From assembly GCA_024336345.1 (NCBI GenBank), contig JANFOG010000005.1, positions 2,294,001-2,358,000 on the forward strand: 64,000 nucleotides of DNA, written 5' to 3'. Positions 48,776 through 60,359 of this stretch are shown here, in pieces (within the stretch, counting starts at the first letter, position 1; each line of letters starts with the position of its first letter). This stretch comes from Mariannaea sp. PMI_226. Its lineage: Eukaryota; Ascomycota; Sordariomycetes; Hypocreales; Nectriaceae. A program made the position numbers and the translations under genes. Under the pieces are notes generated by a model. That model searched no databases and was not told where the DNA came from. It worked only from the letters and a program-made list of their open reading frames with translations.

Positions 48776-49724
48776 CTATTCGTCGATACATTCCCGTCCC
48801 ACGAACCCTCGCTCCAGGATATCCACCAACTCATCGAGTGACTGAATCACTAAGTCCGTGTGGGCATGCTCCGCCAGTGATCTATTCACATCGTTAACCA
48901 GTAACACTGTCGCAGCTCCCGCCTTCCGTCCCGCTGTCATGTCGTCGATTGAATCCCCAACCATGATGAGCCCGGAGGCATCAGCAATGCCCCTCTCGTC
49001 CTTAAGACCCCAGTTCTCAGCAATGTGAAGAATACCCGCGGGATCAGGCTTTGGGGGACGAAAGTCTCTTGTGACTACTGGATGAAAAAGAGACCCATTG
49101 AGGAATTTGTCGATCAGGTTCTTGACGGGGATGTCGAAGTTACGAGTGCAGATAGCCTTGGGAATGCCGTTTGAGTCAAGGTAGCTCATGAGCGTGGCGA
49201 GGCCAGGTTGAGGAGTCTGAGATTCCATGGCTGCGCGCTCAACATTACGAATAGCCTCGTGAGCTGCGACCTGTTCGGCGACGGGGAGAGCCTCGATATG
49301 GTGGAGAATATCAGTTGCCTTGGAAATGCCGAGGGCTGCTCTCATTTCACCGAACATATATGTCTGTGGCAAACTAGAAAAATGTCAGAACAGGCTCAGG
49401 AAGCACGGAGTGTTGATTACAAAGGCCATCAATGCAAGTAATAAAGTTTGCGAAATCAGTCAAGCAGGAAATAAATAAGAATATCTCCATCCTACGGCAT
49501 GAGAGTTCATGATATCATGACCTCGGATGTCTCAGGATAGGTGACTCAGGCTCTTATACAACCCAGTCATTCTATGAGTAGTTCACTTACCATAGTGTGC
49601 CGTCCATGTCGAATACCACACCTCTCAATTTCTTCGCTCCAGGTGGCAGCTCGTCAGTGCCCTGCTTCAGCGGTGCAAACCGTCGGGAACTGGAAGAAAC
49701 CATGGCGGAGAAGAAACGACGCAT
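48776..49724 (-). CDS. HAD-superfamily hydrolase (phosphoglycolate phosphatase-like), possibly mitochondrial
   Basis: Two exons, 49724-49591 and 49373-48776, with a 217-nt intron (GTAAGT donor, TTCTAG acceptor) that interrupts the segment just after motif I; 243 residues. All four HAD motifs are present: VVFDMDGTL (nucleophile Asp), ICTRNF (motif II), the Lys in RPPKPDP (motif III) and MVGDSIDD (motif IV). A helical cap lies between motifs I and II, so this is a subfamily I small-molecule phosphatase; the substrate cannot be told. The first 35 residues (MRRFFSAMVSSSSRRFAPLK) are Arg/Ser-rich without acids, like a mitochondrial presequence. A second ATG at 49703 has a stronger context (CCGCCATGG). 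A CTAAC..TTGCAG signal at about 49757-49778 suggests a leader intron. Confidence 0.85.
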
Positions 49725-51714
49725 AAAGTGTGAGGTTGGAGATAGGGATGGTTGAATAGCCTGCAACACTACGTTAGTCATGCATAATATCCCCAAAATT
49801 GTGGCTTCTATCCATACAAGAACCTGCTTCGAATGAGGGCTGAAACTGCCTGGTGGTCTTCAAGGTAGGTAGGCAAGTTGCCAAGAGGGATTTGGGCAGC
49901 GAGATGATTTGCGACACAGCCGGCTATGTTTTGTGGTGGAGACTTGAGGCGGACCAAAGCTAAGAGTTGAGTCAACTACACTACCGGTCCTTTTAGGTAA
50001 CGACTATTCGGCTTGCTCCTTAATGGGTAATTAAATGTTAGGACCGCAGCCTATATGGATTGTTTTTGGCGACTTGGCACTACTTATAAGCGAGCACATG
50101 GGATTTTTCAGGATGGTGTGCGATGGTAAATGCTATATACAATATTGTATCAGGCAGATGCCGATAGTAATGGAAGAAGCCGGAAAGTCCTGATAGACAG
50201 CGCCATTTCGAGGTAGCTCTCCTTATTCATTGCCGCGTTTAAGCGCTAATGTGGGATGAAGACAGAGCCCAGGAGGATGTAATGAATATATATTCAGAAT
50301 ATGCACAGTACATTGTATGTAGAGTCTCCGGTTATTGGGTGAGACAAGTTATGACCTTTACTATGTGAATTACGGAATGCCTGGGACAAAGACGGGTACC
50401 GGTATCATGGGAATTACCTAGCATTTGAGAACTCCATCGAATAATGTGTCTCAGATAGAACCTCACCATGGTGAGAAGGGTCCGAGTTGCAACGAATAAT
50501 TTCTCATCTCGTCTTATTGGCACGGGGGAGATGTGGAGATCGTAAACTGCCGCCACATTGCTGATATTGTCTTCCTATTTCGTGATGCAAATCCATCTCA
50601 TCTTCGCCAATATGTTTACCGCATATGAATGAATAGCAGGGCCCAATGTTTCATGTGATATTCTTCCGTTGGTCGAGTATGCGTGACATGTTGCTCGAAG
50701 CTACGGCATCATTACCGCTGGGCAAGATAGATGGGACTCGACAATTCCGAGAAGAGAAAACCCCCCAAAATAGATGACTTCAATGACCTTCTTGTCACGA
50801 GTTCGTAAGCCAACGGAACAAACGTGTCTTAGTTCGTAGGTCCAGCGCTCGACATGATACTACCCTATAGGATATGGGTCTAAGACTAGGGAGAACGGAT
50901 GGTGTTGCAAGCGATGGACCATGTGTTATATGTTCCAATTTGATGCAAAGCTTGATCTATATGAGGAACTATAACATTCCATTGGATAAATGTACAGTAT
51001 AAAGTTGCAAATCAATTATTTACTTGTTCGGGGTAGATCTGGAGTCCTGTTACTCAGTTGAAGTTATAAAATTGAGGACCTAGGTGGTATATAAATAAAT
51101 AGGGCCGTCACTATGTACCTATCTACACCCATGAAAATGCTAATCCACAATAATACAGGGGACGGAAGGCTGACAATGCGACACCAAAGTCACTATCTCG
51201 GTAGGTAATTTAGGCAAGATAGTGGTGCCAGCTAGGTAAGGTACCTTAATCTATACCGCAAGGTAGGTAGGCAGTTACGTAGTGCTCCGTCCTGATGGGA
51301 CACAACAGCGCCAAACAAGGGCACCAACCAGGGGGCCATTATTTGGCAGGTGCTTTCAGCCTCCATCCAATCTCTCCAATCTCCCTTCTATGTCTCTCCC
51401 ACCCTTTTAGGATGCTTGTCTCCACCATGAGCTCACTAAATGGCGGCGCTAACGAAGCAGCAATCCATGCTGCGTCATCCACCAAAAGCATGGAAAGAGT
51501 ATGCCTTGCTAGCTTCTTGAAATGTCAGATTGCTCATCCTCACATCCAACGCGATCGCATTTTCACAGTTGCATCATTTCATCGTCAGCAATCAATTAAA
51601 ACCACATCGGAAATTTCACACGCTGCTTCTCCCATGGAGCCGTAATCCCCAGAGAATGAACATCCCTGGAATCAACAACCAAACCCTCCACGAGAAAGGC
51701 GACGCGAAGCACCC
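49725..51714. promoter_or_regulatory. Divergent intergenic region HAD hydrolase / FUSC-type gene
   Basis: Two kilobases between divergent start codons, AT-rich in the middle (50280-51130). Contains GGTAGGTA words at 49864-49873 and a dense group at 51200-51271. Plus-strand frames at 51295-51645 precede the FUSC start and may be leader sequence. No separate gene is called. Confidence 0.45.
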
Positions 51715-54700
51715 ATGAGCCCCTCGACGAGCTCTTCAGTGGCCGCATGGCCTCCCAATAAGCGGCCGTCGCAACGAATGGTACGGATACTCTGCGCTAG
51801 AATTCGATAATGCTCTGCAAAGGACTGCTTTTTAATGCAATGGCACAGAAACTTAGAAATGGAACCTTCATTGTCCCCCGAACTGGTGAACGATCGAGAC
51901 AAGAATTCTCTCTATGCACGCCAGCAAATCCGACCACAAATACGCAAGAGGAGTACCAGTCGCTCAGATCCGCCGAGACGAACAAAGAAATTTTCAACAT
52001 CATCTGCCACAACATCAAGGTTGCTGCTCTCCTTTCATGGGCATGGTTGCAGACGGACGAAGGACATGGCGTCCTCAAGTGCACTCTGGCCTACATGTTA
52101 GGGAGCATGGGCACATTTTTTCCACCTTTTTCCAACTTCCTGGGCAACAGAGATGGAAAACATATCACTGCGACCCTGACCGTATACTTCCATCCTGCGC
52201 GAAGCTTTGGTAACATGCTTGAAGCCGTTGTTATTGCCATTGCTGCCATTATCTACGCTGTTCTCGTCTCACTGCTCTCCATGGCCATTGCCATTCTTTT
52301 TCGTACACAAGTTGGCATTCCAGCCGCTGCCCACGCTGTCATCTTGATTGTGTGTATAGGCTTTGGTCTTGGATTCGTGGGATGGGTCAAGCAGAAGCTC
52401 AATAACCCACTGGTTAATGTCGGCACTACGTTGTGCTCCATCGCCATCATATCCATAATTACTAAAGAGGAAGCTGTTCATGGTGGATATTTCGATGATG
52501 ATAAGATCGTGCAAGTGCTCAAGATGCTTGTCATTGGCATTAGCTTCACCACTGCTGTCAATGTGCTTGTCTGGAATGTATCAGCACGACGCGTACTGCG
52601 GAGATCCGTCATAGAGGGCGCAACATCACTCGGCGACAAAGTGTCGTCCATAACAGACGGATTCCTCTCTGGGGCTGAAGATGGCTCTTGGTCTCCGGAA
52701 TATTCGCGAGCATCTGCTCGATATAAGAGCGCTTATACAAAAATGAACACTGTGCTTCGAGAGGCCAAGTTTGAGCATTATTTCCTTGGTCGAGAGGCCA
52801 TATATGCCCTCGATAAACGGCTTGTCAGATCCGTCGAAGGTTTATCCCAGGCTATTGGCGGATTGCGTAGTTCCTTGGAGAACCAGTTTACGTTGCTTCG
52901 CGAGGTTCCGTCACCTTCGGACAATCAGGAGGTGGCCTCGCCTACCTCGTCGAACCTTTCTCCTATCATGAACCGGTCGGTATCTGCATTTTTTGAGACC
53001 TCTGTTAGCGGGCTGTCCGTCATTGATGAGTCTGGCGAAAGTGAGGAGGAACGTCTGATGAACGCCAGAAACAAGTCCGACTCTGCTCTGGATAGGAACG
53101 TAGTGTTTCACTCACCGGCAGATATTTTTGCCGTGTTTATCGAACTGTTGGGACCATCTATCAAGTCACTTGCTCATACGCTGTCTGAAATGCTCCGGGA
53201 GCCAGCATTTGGACAGGATCCCAATGCAGATATCACGGTGAACGAGCAACTGAGGGACAGTCTCCGAGATGCGCTGAATCTGTATAACACTACACGAGCT
53301 GACTCATTGCAAGAGTTGTACCGAGTCATTGAACTGGGACGGGCAAGATCCAAGGAAATCCAGGCTGACATTGAGGAGGTGGCTGCTGCTTGTGGGCATT
53401 TCTCATTTAGTTTGCAAGCGGTCGCTGAAGAGACGGATGCTTATTTGGATGTCCTGGAAGATTTGAAGTATACCACTGAAGGCAGCAAACGATCCTGGAG
53501 CTGGCTTCATGTGTGGGAATATATCCCGCTATTCCGCGGATCCAAAAAGTCCCCGAGTGATCCTGAACGCGAGAACTTAATCTCAAAAGAGCCTGTGAGG
53601 AGGCTCCGTAAGTCTCAGGTTCCTAAGGGTATTCCTACGACGATGGTCCGGCGCAGAGATACTTTCAGTTGGGATGCGGCACCACAATCTAGCAAATTGA
53701 AACGCAGCTTCTCGGAAACGGTTCTCAAAGTATCAAGATTTTTGGTGCGCGAAGACATCCTTTTTGGTCTCAAGGTTGGAATTGGTGCTCTACTTTGGGC
53801 TATGCTCGCCTTCATTCCGTCTACAAGACCTATTTATCAGACATGGAGAGGTGAATGGGGTCTCCTTTCCTTCATGATTGTCACAGGTATGACGACTGGT
53901 GCTGCAAACACGACTGGGACTGCTAGGTTCAAAGGAACCCTTGTCGGCGCTGCCTGCGCGATTGCCGCCTGGACTCTCAGCCAGGGGAATGCAATCGCTC
54001 TCATATTTCTCGGTGGTATTGTCGCCTTGTGCAATTTCTACTGGATCCTAGCTATTAAGAATGCCCCTCTTGGAAGAATTGCACTATTGGCCTACAATGT
54101 TAGCACGCTCTACGCATACAGCATTTCACAGTCGGTCGACGATGACGATGATGATGAAGGAGGTTCAAATCCTCTCATCTTTGACATTGCTTTTCATCGA
54201 GTTGTCTCGGTCACGCTCGGTATATTATGGGGTGTCATAGTTTGTCGAGTTTTGTGGCCTATTTCAGGAAGACGCAAGTTCAAGGAAGGCCTCTCTGTCC
54301 TCTATTTGCAAATGGGTCTTATTTGGAAGCGAGGACCCCTTACTGTCTCTCTCAATAGCAACAATGCCCTCGACTACATGCGAGAAGGCGAGCAAGCTGC
54401 TCTGCAGCGATATGGTATGTCTAGTCTTAATTTGCGTAACCAAACATTCATTTTGCTAACCACTTATTAGCATTTAAACTTGAAAGCTTAAGAAGTTCGT
54501 CCAAATCTGAGTTTGAACTTCGTGGACCGTTCCCAGACCAAGCTTATGCCCGTATCTTGCGGTCTACAAAGCACATTCTTGATGGCTTCTACGCCATGCG
54601 TTTGATTACATCGAAGCGGAGCAACCTTTCTGACGGAGAGCGAGCCTTGCTAGAGTTCACCAATTCCGAAAGGGTCCGTCTGTGTGAGCGCATCTGCCAC

Positions 54701-54997
54701 GTTTTCCAGGTCTTAGCCTCTTGTATTATGCTTGAGTACCCTCTGACCGACGCCATTCCAACTGTCGAGAACAACAAGGATCGCCTTCTCAGCAAGATTC
54801 ACCAGTTTCGTAAAGAACACATGGGTGCGGAGCTTGCTGGCGACCGGCCAGTCGTTTCTGTAGAGGAGAAGGATTATGCACTACTGTATGCGTATACCCT
54901 TGTGACGCTCCAGGTTGCCGCGGAGCTGAATAAGGTGAAACTTGAAGTGGAAGGATTGTTTGGTGTTCTACACGAGGAGTCTCTGCTGCTGGAATAA
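51715..54997 (+). CDS. Large membrane protein, FUSC/aromatic-acid-exporter type (ArAE_2, DUF2421-like)
   Basis: Proposed exons 51715-51780, 51849-54414 and 54471-54997 (introns 68 and 56 nt); 1052 residues. The first exon (MSPSTSSSVAAWPPNKRPSQ) is chosen because its donor (ATG|GTACGG) and the CACAG acceptor keep frame and length; a start at the ATG at 51810, giving 1043 residues, is the alternative. The family, which includes yeast Bre4, has two hydrophobic blocks flanking a cytosolic region. The first block (from about residue 80) contains KCTLAYMLGSMGTFFPPFSN, the conserved KHITATLTVYFHPARSFGNM and about five further helices. The middle part (residues about 270-650) is hydrophilic. The second block begins near 670 (VREDILFGLKVGIGALLWAM) and includes TRPIYQTWRGEWGLLSFMIV. 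An acidic loop of six aspartates follows SQSV. Transport substrate unknown; probable plasma or endomembrane location. Confidence 0.82.
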
Positions 54998-55326
54998 TTG
55001 CACTTATTTTTTTGGGTGGACTGAAGTCCCCCCTCCTTCTCCAGATGGAGGTTGATGGGTCATGACTTTTCGGGATATTTCGTTTTCACAACAGGATGGA
55101 AGGGATAAAAGCAGAACTGGAAAACTATAAAGTAGGGCAATGCGAGGATCAAGGTCAAAAAATGAGCATTTTCCTTTTTTATCTATATACCCAAATAATT
55201 ATGCAGTAATTGTGGCCTTTGTTTGGGAAATTCGTCTCACATCATTACATCAAATGCCTTCTTCATCGACGGCCTTCAGATCTTTTTTTTAAATTATCCG
55301 ATATCATCCCCTTGAGCCATGAGCTT
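54998..55326. other. Convergent 3' intergenic region FUSC-type gene / DPB2
   Basis: 329 bp between convergent stop codons, with T-runs at about 55008 and 55283 and AT-rich sequence around 55160-55210. It holds both 3' UTRs; no gene. Confidence 0.6.
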
Positions 55327-57719
55327 TCAGAACGCACATTCTCTCATCTTACCTGCGCCACCAATCTCGTACTCAATCCAACGACCAACACCCTTGCGTC
55401 CGGGGACGAGCACACTTCCTGGATTCATTACATGGCAGCCTTCATACGTGACGCAAAAGGTCGGGGCGGTGGTGTCGACGAGGACCATGGCTGTTGGAAG
55501 AGGATACAGGTGGAGCGCAGAGGCATAGTCCCAGTGTACAGGGCGAATGGGTTGCCGGAAGGGGGCTAGGTAACCTTGGTCGAGGATGGTTTTGACCAGC
55601 TTCTGGGCAGTGTGAATGTCATAGGGTATGGAGGGTGATGAGGGGTCAGTGTCTATGGGAGCCGCTGTGTCGACGTCCATGGCATCTGTGGCTGAGGGCT
55701 CTTCAAGGCGGTCGGATTGTTGCGTGGATGGTTCATCGCTGGCCTCGGGACGGCTATTCTTTGGTTTTAAGTGGACGGATGTACGTCGTAAACGGGCGGA
55801 GACGTCATCTCTAAACACCACCAACTCGTGATTAGGACCAAACAGGGACAATCTGCTCGGGTTCGAAGTCCAGATGGCGGTCCCATCTGACTGGCCACCC
55901 GCTTCAGCATTTGCAGTGGCAAAGGCACGGCGAATCCGAGAAGTGAACATGTCAGGGACGGGCTTCCGTGGTAAGGGGACGGAGGCACCAGCTGTGAAGG
56001 ACGAAACCCAGCCGTCGTTGTCGCCAGGGACGAAGACGAAGGTGGATGACTGGAGGAGTGTGGGGAAGTCGCTGAGCGCGGATGCAAGAGCATCAAAGTA
56101 TTCCTTGTACTCTATGCTGCCACCACTGCCACCCCGTGCCATGACGGCGTACTGCGTGAAGTTGCCGGTGAGGATGAAGGAGAGCGGAGATGAGCCTTCA
56201 GGTTCGGAGGCGTATATGGAGAGAATCTTGCGGAGGGCTTGGAGCGCACGCGGCTGATCGAGGTTGAGTTCGCCGAGAATGACGATGCGACATCGAGAAG
56301 GCGCATTGTCCTCTAATGTCCGGCGAGGAAGCAGTCGACGCTCGAGTTTGCGCATCTTGTTGCCTACAGCTCGTTCGCTGCCTACTCCCAAGAAATCGAT
56401 CCAGCCAAAGCCACCGCCTATGACCTGTTCATGGCCGCCATCCGGACTGGAGATACCGAGAGTCGCTTTGCGCTTCTCACACGGCGGCTGGCCGATAAAG
56501 AAACCCTGAAAACGGCCACCCAAAGTGCCACCAACACCACTGCTTCCACTGAGACCCTTGCCTACCGATTCCTCCTCCTCTTCATACACGCCATCCACTA
56601 GGACAATCATACCGGGGCAGAACCAAGCAGAGTCTTCAGGGATGGAAACTGCCTGAGCGAGGTCGAGAGCGATTGTGCCTGTTAAGTCACTGATGGCGAG
56701 ATCGCCCGTGGGGAGCAGGACAAGCAGACCAAGCAGCATATGGTTACTGCCATGTCGGCCGAGAAGATTTGCAATGGGTGTGAGCTTGAGAGACTGCTGA
56801 TTTGAGAGGGATCGTTGAAGATTTCGCTTGCGGGAGGAGGAGACGGCTGATGTTTGGAAGGATTCGTTGCGGAGGAGCCGTTGATGAATGACGTTATACC
56901 GGTTGCGAAAGACGGTAGTTTTGTGAGAAGCAGGAGGTAATAGTGAAGGAGCTGAGGTGTCTCTGAAACAAAACAAAAATTAACACGGGGAGCCACTCAA
57001 AACAAAGACTGGCACATGGGATCTTACTTTTCGAAATGTTTCTTGTCAACATTGTAGCACAATCTTGGTTGCTCGTAAGCGTTGACGACTTTGAGCCAAG
57101 CTCTGGGATCGCTGCGATTTTCCTCGTCTTCGGGTTCCTCTTGGACATCCAGGCCCGACATACCGAAGCTTCGGTTACTGTTCTCTCTTGTAAGAACATT
57201 GGGCCGCAGCCCCAACCTGGTGTTTAGCACATCGTCATCCTTGAGATCTAGCATGCTATCTCCACGTGGTAGTCCTCTTCCTGGGCCAGTAATTCTGCCC
57301 CCGCTCATGTTCCCCTCCAGTGTTTTGAGGATGCTTTGCAGTTCCTTGCTGCTCCCTTCGACGATGACGCCGCCATTGCTATTCTTCCAGCTCCGGGCGA
57401 CTTCTTCTAGCACCCGTTCAGCAAGACCTTCTTCGCGCCATCCTGAACCACAGTGCCTGCCGATGAAGGCGGCGAGTTCTTGCAAAGCTGACGAGGTGAG
57501 AGTGAGAGAGTGTTTCTTGGTGAAGGTTCGGAATGCGAGAGGACGAAGGGTTGGAGGTGGGAGGATGATGGGGAGAATGGCAGCTTTGGGGGCGTTGACG
57601 GCGAAGGGCTTGAGAGGATGGACCGGGGTGCCAAAGGCGGGAGAGGACGAAGGAATCGCCGAAGACGAGGGGATGGGAGGCTGCTTTTTGCGGAAAATCG
57701 GAGCGGGTGTCTTGTCCAT
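55327..57719 (-). CDS. DPB2: DNA polymerase epsilon subunit B
   Basis: Two exons, 57719-57028 and 56962-55327, with a 65-nt intron (GTAAGA donor, TTTCAG acceptor); 775 residues, a usual length for fungal Dpb2. Dpb2 is the essential non-catalytic subunit that ties the leading-strand polymerase to the CMG helicase through GINS. The N terminus is Pro/Ser-rich (MDKTPAPIFRKKQPPIPSSS). A small helical N-terminal domain follows (ALQELAAFIGRHCG ... LAERVLEEVARSW). The OB part includes LTPIANLLGRHGSNHMLLGL and LAISDLTGTIALDL. The phosphoesterase-like domain, catalytically degenerate in this family, contains RIVILGELNLDQPRALQAL, SFILTGNFTQYA, FVFVPGDNDGW and, near the end, CHVMNPGSVLVPGRKGVGRW. It is divergent from the gene starting at 58097. 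Confidence 0.93.
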
Positions 57720-58096
57720 TGTGGGCGGTTTATGCGTTTATAAATTCGTCATGGTATGTTCAGAGGGCAGAAAGAATCGGTTCATACAGGGCAGCCTCTT
57801 CAATATCTGTATTCGTATATGTGATATGGCAGTCCCGCAAGGTGACTTGCCCAGATCATCTTGGTAGTACAGAGTGGTTGCATGAACCGCGTCGACGCGT
57901 CTAATTGATTTCTGATTAATACATACAGCCGCGATACATGCATTTCTCGCGTCAGAGCTCTCCAACTGAGGTAGTGACCTCATCCACTGTGGGGCCGAGC
58001 TCTGACAGCAGCTCGAGCTCGAGGCACTCGGAGCAATCGATCGATTGATTGCCAGATCTATAACATCTAATTGAGTCCTCTACCACTGAATCCAAG
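57720..58096. promoter_or_regulatory. Divergent intergenic promoter DPB2 / mitochondrial-type orphan
   Basis: Only 377 bp separate the two start codons, so both promoters and leaders must be packed here. The plus strand has a palindromic AATCGATCGATTGATT element near 58036-58050. No clear TATA box. A 76-codon minus-strand frame (57952-58182) crosses this interval and is regarded as spurious. Confidence 0.5.
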
Positions 58097-58933
58097 ATGT
58101 TGCCCTCTACGTTTCGTTCCATTGCCCGGAATAGGGCCTTTTCGTATCGAATGATATCTAGCCTTGCCAGTAACCCGGCCATTGTCAGTTTCTCCCCCAG
58201 CTTCCTGGTCCCCGTGGAAAACTGTAGCTTTGTGTATAGCTAACTCTGGTGAAGAAAATCTTCAAAAATCCCGAGTCTCCCTTTTCTCAGGTCCTTACCT
58301 ACCTGGAGACCGAGCCTCCATTGCAACGCCTTGCGATTGGAACTACGACTGAGAATCCCCCAACTCCCCAGACCTTCTCGGAGAACCCTGAGTTTGTGAC
58401 CATTCTCAACGAAGTGATATCCGAGTACGGCCATGAAGATGAGGACTTGATCAGTCAAGCACGAGTTTTTGCTAGCCCTGGAGGATTCAATCTCGGCTCC
58501 GGCGGGGTGTTTTTCTCTGCGAAGCAACAAAACAGAGGAAGGTCCCCTCGACAGGGTGGTGGTGGCGGGGCTGGGGGCTCAGGTGCAGGCGGCGCCAGTG
58601 CTCAAGGAGGAGCTGGCGGTGCAGGTCGCGGGGGATATGTGCACCTCAGTGACCGAAGGAACCCTCCCGACTTTGGTCGGATAGCTTGGCCTGAGGATAT
58701 ACTGGGAAGCGTGGAGGTAGACGACACGGGCAGCATCATTGGCAAAGTCCAGCCAAGCGGGACGTATCGCGTTTTGACAAGAGAGGGACTGTGAGTCGTA
58801 AAGGAAATATCGAGTTTGTGTGAAGGACTTTACTAATTGCTGGTCTAGGTTGGGACTGAGTCCCTTTTTGCAGGGAAAGCTGATAGAGCGACTCAAGCGA
58901 GAGGAGGCCAAGGAGCGCAGCAGCAGTAAATGA
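58097..58933 (+). CDS. Orphan glycine-rich protein with predicted mitochondrial presequence
   Basis: Proposed exons 58097-58183, 58255-58790 and 58849-58933 (introns 71 and 58 nt); 235 residues. The last intron is textbook (GTGAGT, TACTAAT, CTAG). The first has a good CTAAC branch but a weak GTCAGT donor, so the first junction is less sure. The N terminus MLPSTFRSIARNRAFSYRMI is Arg/Ser-rich, without acids, amphipathic and ideal as a mitochondrial presequence. A middle block (FVTILNEVISEYGHEDEDLI, then SQARVFASPGGFNLGSGG) is followed by a Gly/Ala linker at about 135-165. The C-terminal block, which looks the most conserved in character, reads NPPDFGRIAWPEDILGSVEV, then SGTYRVLTREGLLGLSPFLQ and a basic coiled end. 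I recognise no named domain. Its position divergent from DPB2 gives no functional clue. Confidence 0.72.
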
Positions 58934-60359
58934 GAGTCACCAAGAGAGACTGTTCAAGCCTCGAGCCCTCGATGGACGATGAAGGTCTTCAGAGTAGAGG
59001 GGAAGTGACATTGTGTGATTATGGAGAGACCTCAATGTCTCAAATGAAATGTGTATGATGTACTATATGAATCACCACCAGTGTACGGATTTAGGAGTAA
59101 TAAAAAGGCAATGTCTGAGGATTGGAAGCGCTGAATTAACTATATTGACGTCCATTCCCCCCCGAGAGATCAAATGTGATTCTGAACCAAAAGTTTCTCC
59201 TGAATCCATCGTTTCTAGACCGATTCTCTGCTATTTGCATGTGAAGGAGACTTACCATCTTGTGAAACGACTAGGAATCCATGACTTTGCTGACCGATCC
59301 CCATGATTGACTCACTCAACATGAGCCAATTTTTCAAATAGTGGTCTTCTCGTGAGCGCACGCTTGACTTACACGCTTCCGTTCTTAAGAGTGTTAAGAA
59401 CTGGGATAGAAAGTAAATGAGTAAATGAGGGGATAGATGCTCAGTCGGCACGTCAATGCCTTAAAGATTTTCTGTAAATAATTCTGTGACGGTAGTTACC
59501 TCTGAGACGCGGGTTTTACAGGTATCAGAGACCCCGCCAAGAAACGGAGCAGCCGAGTCTCGGCCTGAAATATGAATGAGGCCAGAAGTGCATATCGTGA
59601 ATGGGTCGACGAAGCCATGGTGATTCGCTGATTTGCCAGGGCTTGTGAGTGGTCCGACAAAGGATGCCCACCGACGCTTTGATAAGGATGGGAACTCAAC
59701 GAAGATGAAGGTGAAGATAGAGATCAACAGAGACAAGGACAAGGACGAGCGAGGGTTTGACATATGAAGCTGGTGAGACGTACCAGTTTACAAACACTCC
59801 CTACCTCTGTGCCTTGGTAGGCCTGAAATCGGCATCTAAAATAGAGTGATGGGTACGTGTAAGTGGGCTGTCTTGTTCGACAAGAAGAGAGAGTAAGGTA
59901 CCTAAGTAATCTGTAGTCACCAAATCAATTAGTTGCAAAGTCAGGTCCTATTTGCGGCATTACCACCTACAAATGTACCCAAGGTGTGCCTGCACTGCCA
60001 TCTTCCAGCTAGATCTACTAAGACGGTACTTCCCATTTTCGAACGGGCGCGAGCTGACAGAAACCTCTAGGTGGCTTACTTAGCGGGGTTCTGGTTTGGG
60101 AATAGCGGTGCAATTCTTCCTATCAGAGGCTGGAAGCGCCGAGTCCTCGCTGTGTAGGGCGCTGGAAGATGCCCCTCTCCACCATTGGAACCTTGGAACC
60201 ATGGAACTTGGAAGCTTTCCATTTACCACCTGGAGCCCACAATCTTCCACTCATCCTGTCTGTCCGCTTTTGAATGCGGGCGCTCCCCCTCCTCATAGCA
60301 GTCACAGTTGCCCACAGTCAAGCTCCGGCCCTTTCGAGTCTTGCACTTGCATAGCCTAA
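58934..60359. other. Intergenic region upstream of the SNF1 leader
   Basis: About 1.4 kb without a supported gene. The first part should hold the 3' UTR of the orphan mitochondrial-type gene. A 100-codon minus-strand frame at 59461-59763 (S/L/F-rich) has no recognisable features. Confidence 0.45.

Noticed and set aside
57082..57867. 261-codon plus-strand open frame
   Set aside because: Antisense to DPB2 exon 1, Ser/Arg-rich without domain; the DPB2 frame has clear homology and splice continuity.
57952..58182. 76-codon minus-strand frame with ATG overlapping the first exon of the orphan mitochondrial-type gene
   Set aside because: Fairly protein-like, but it overlaps the presequence exon on the other strand and the DPB2 promoter; no domain and no independent promoter.
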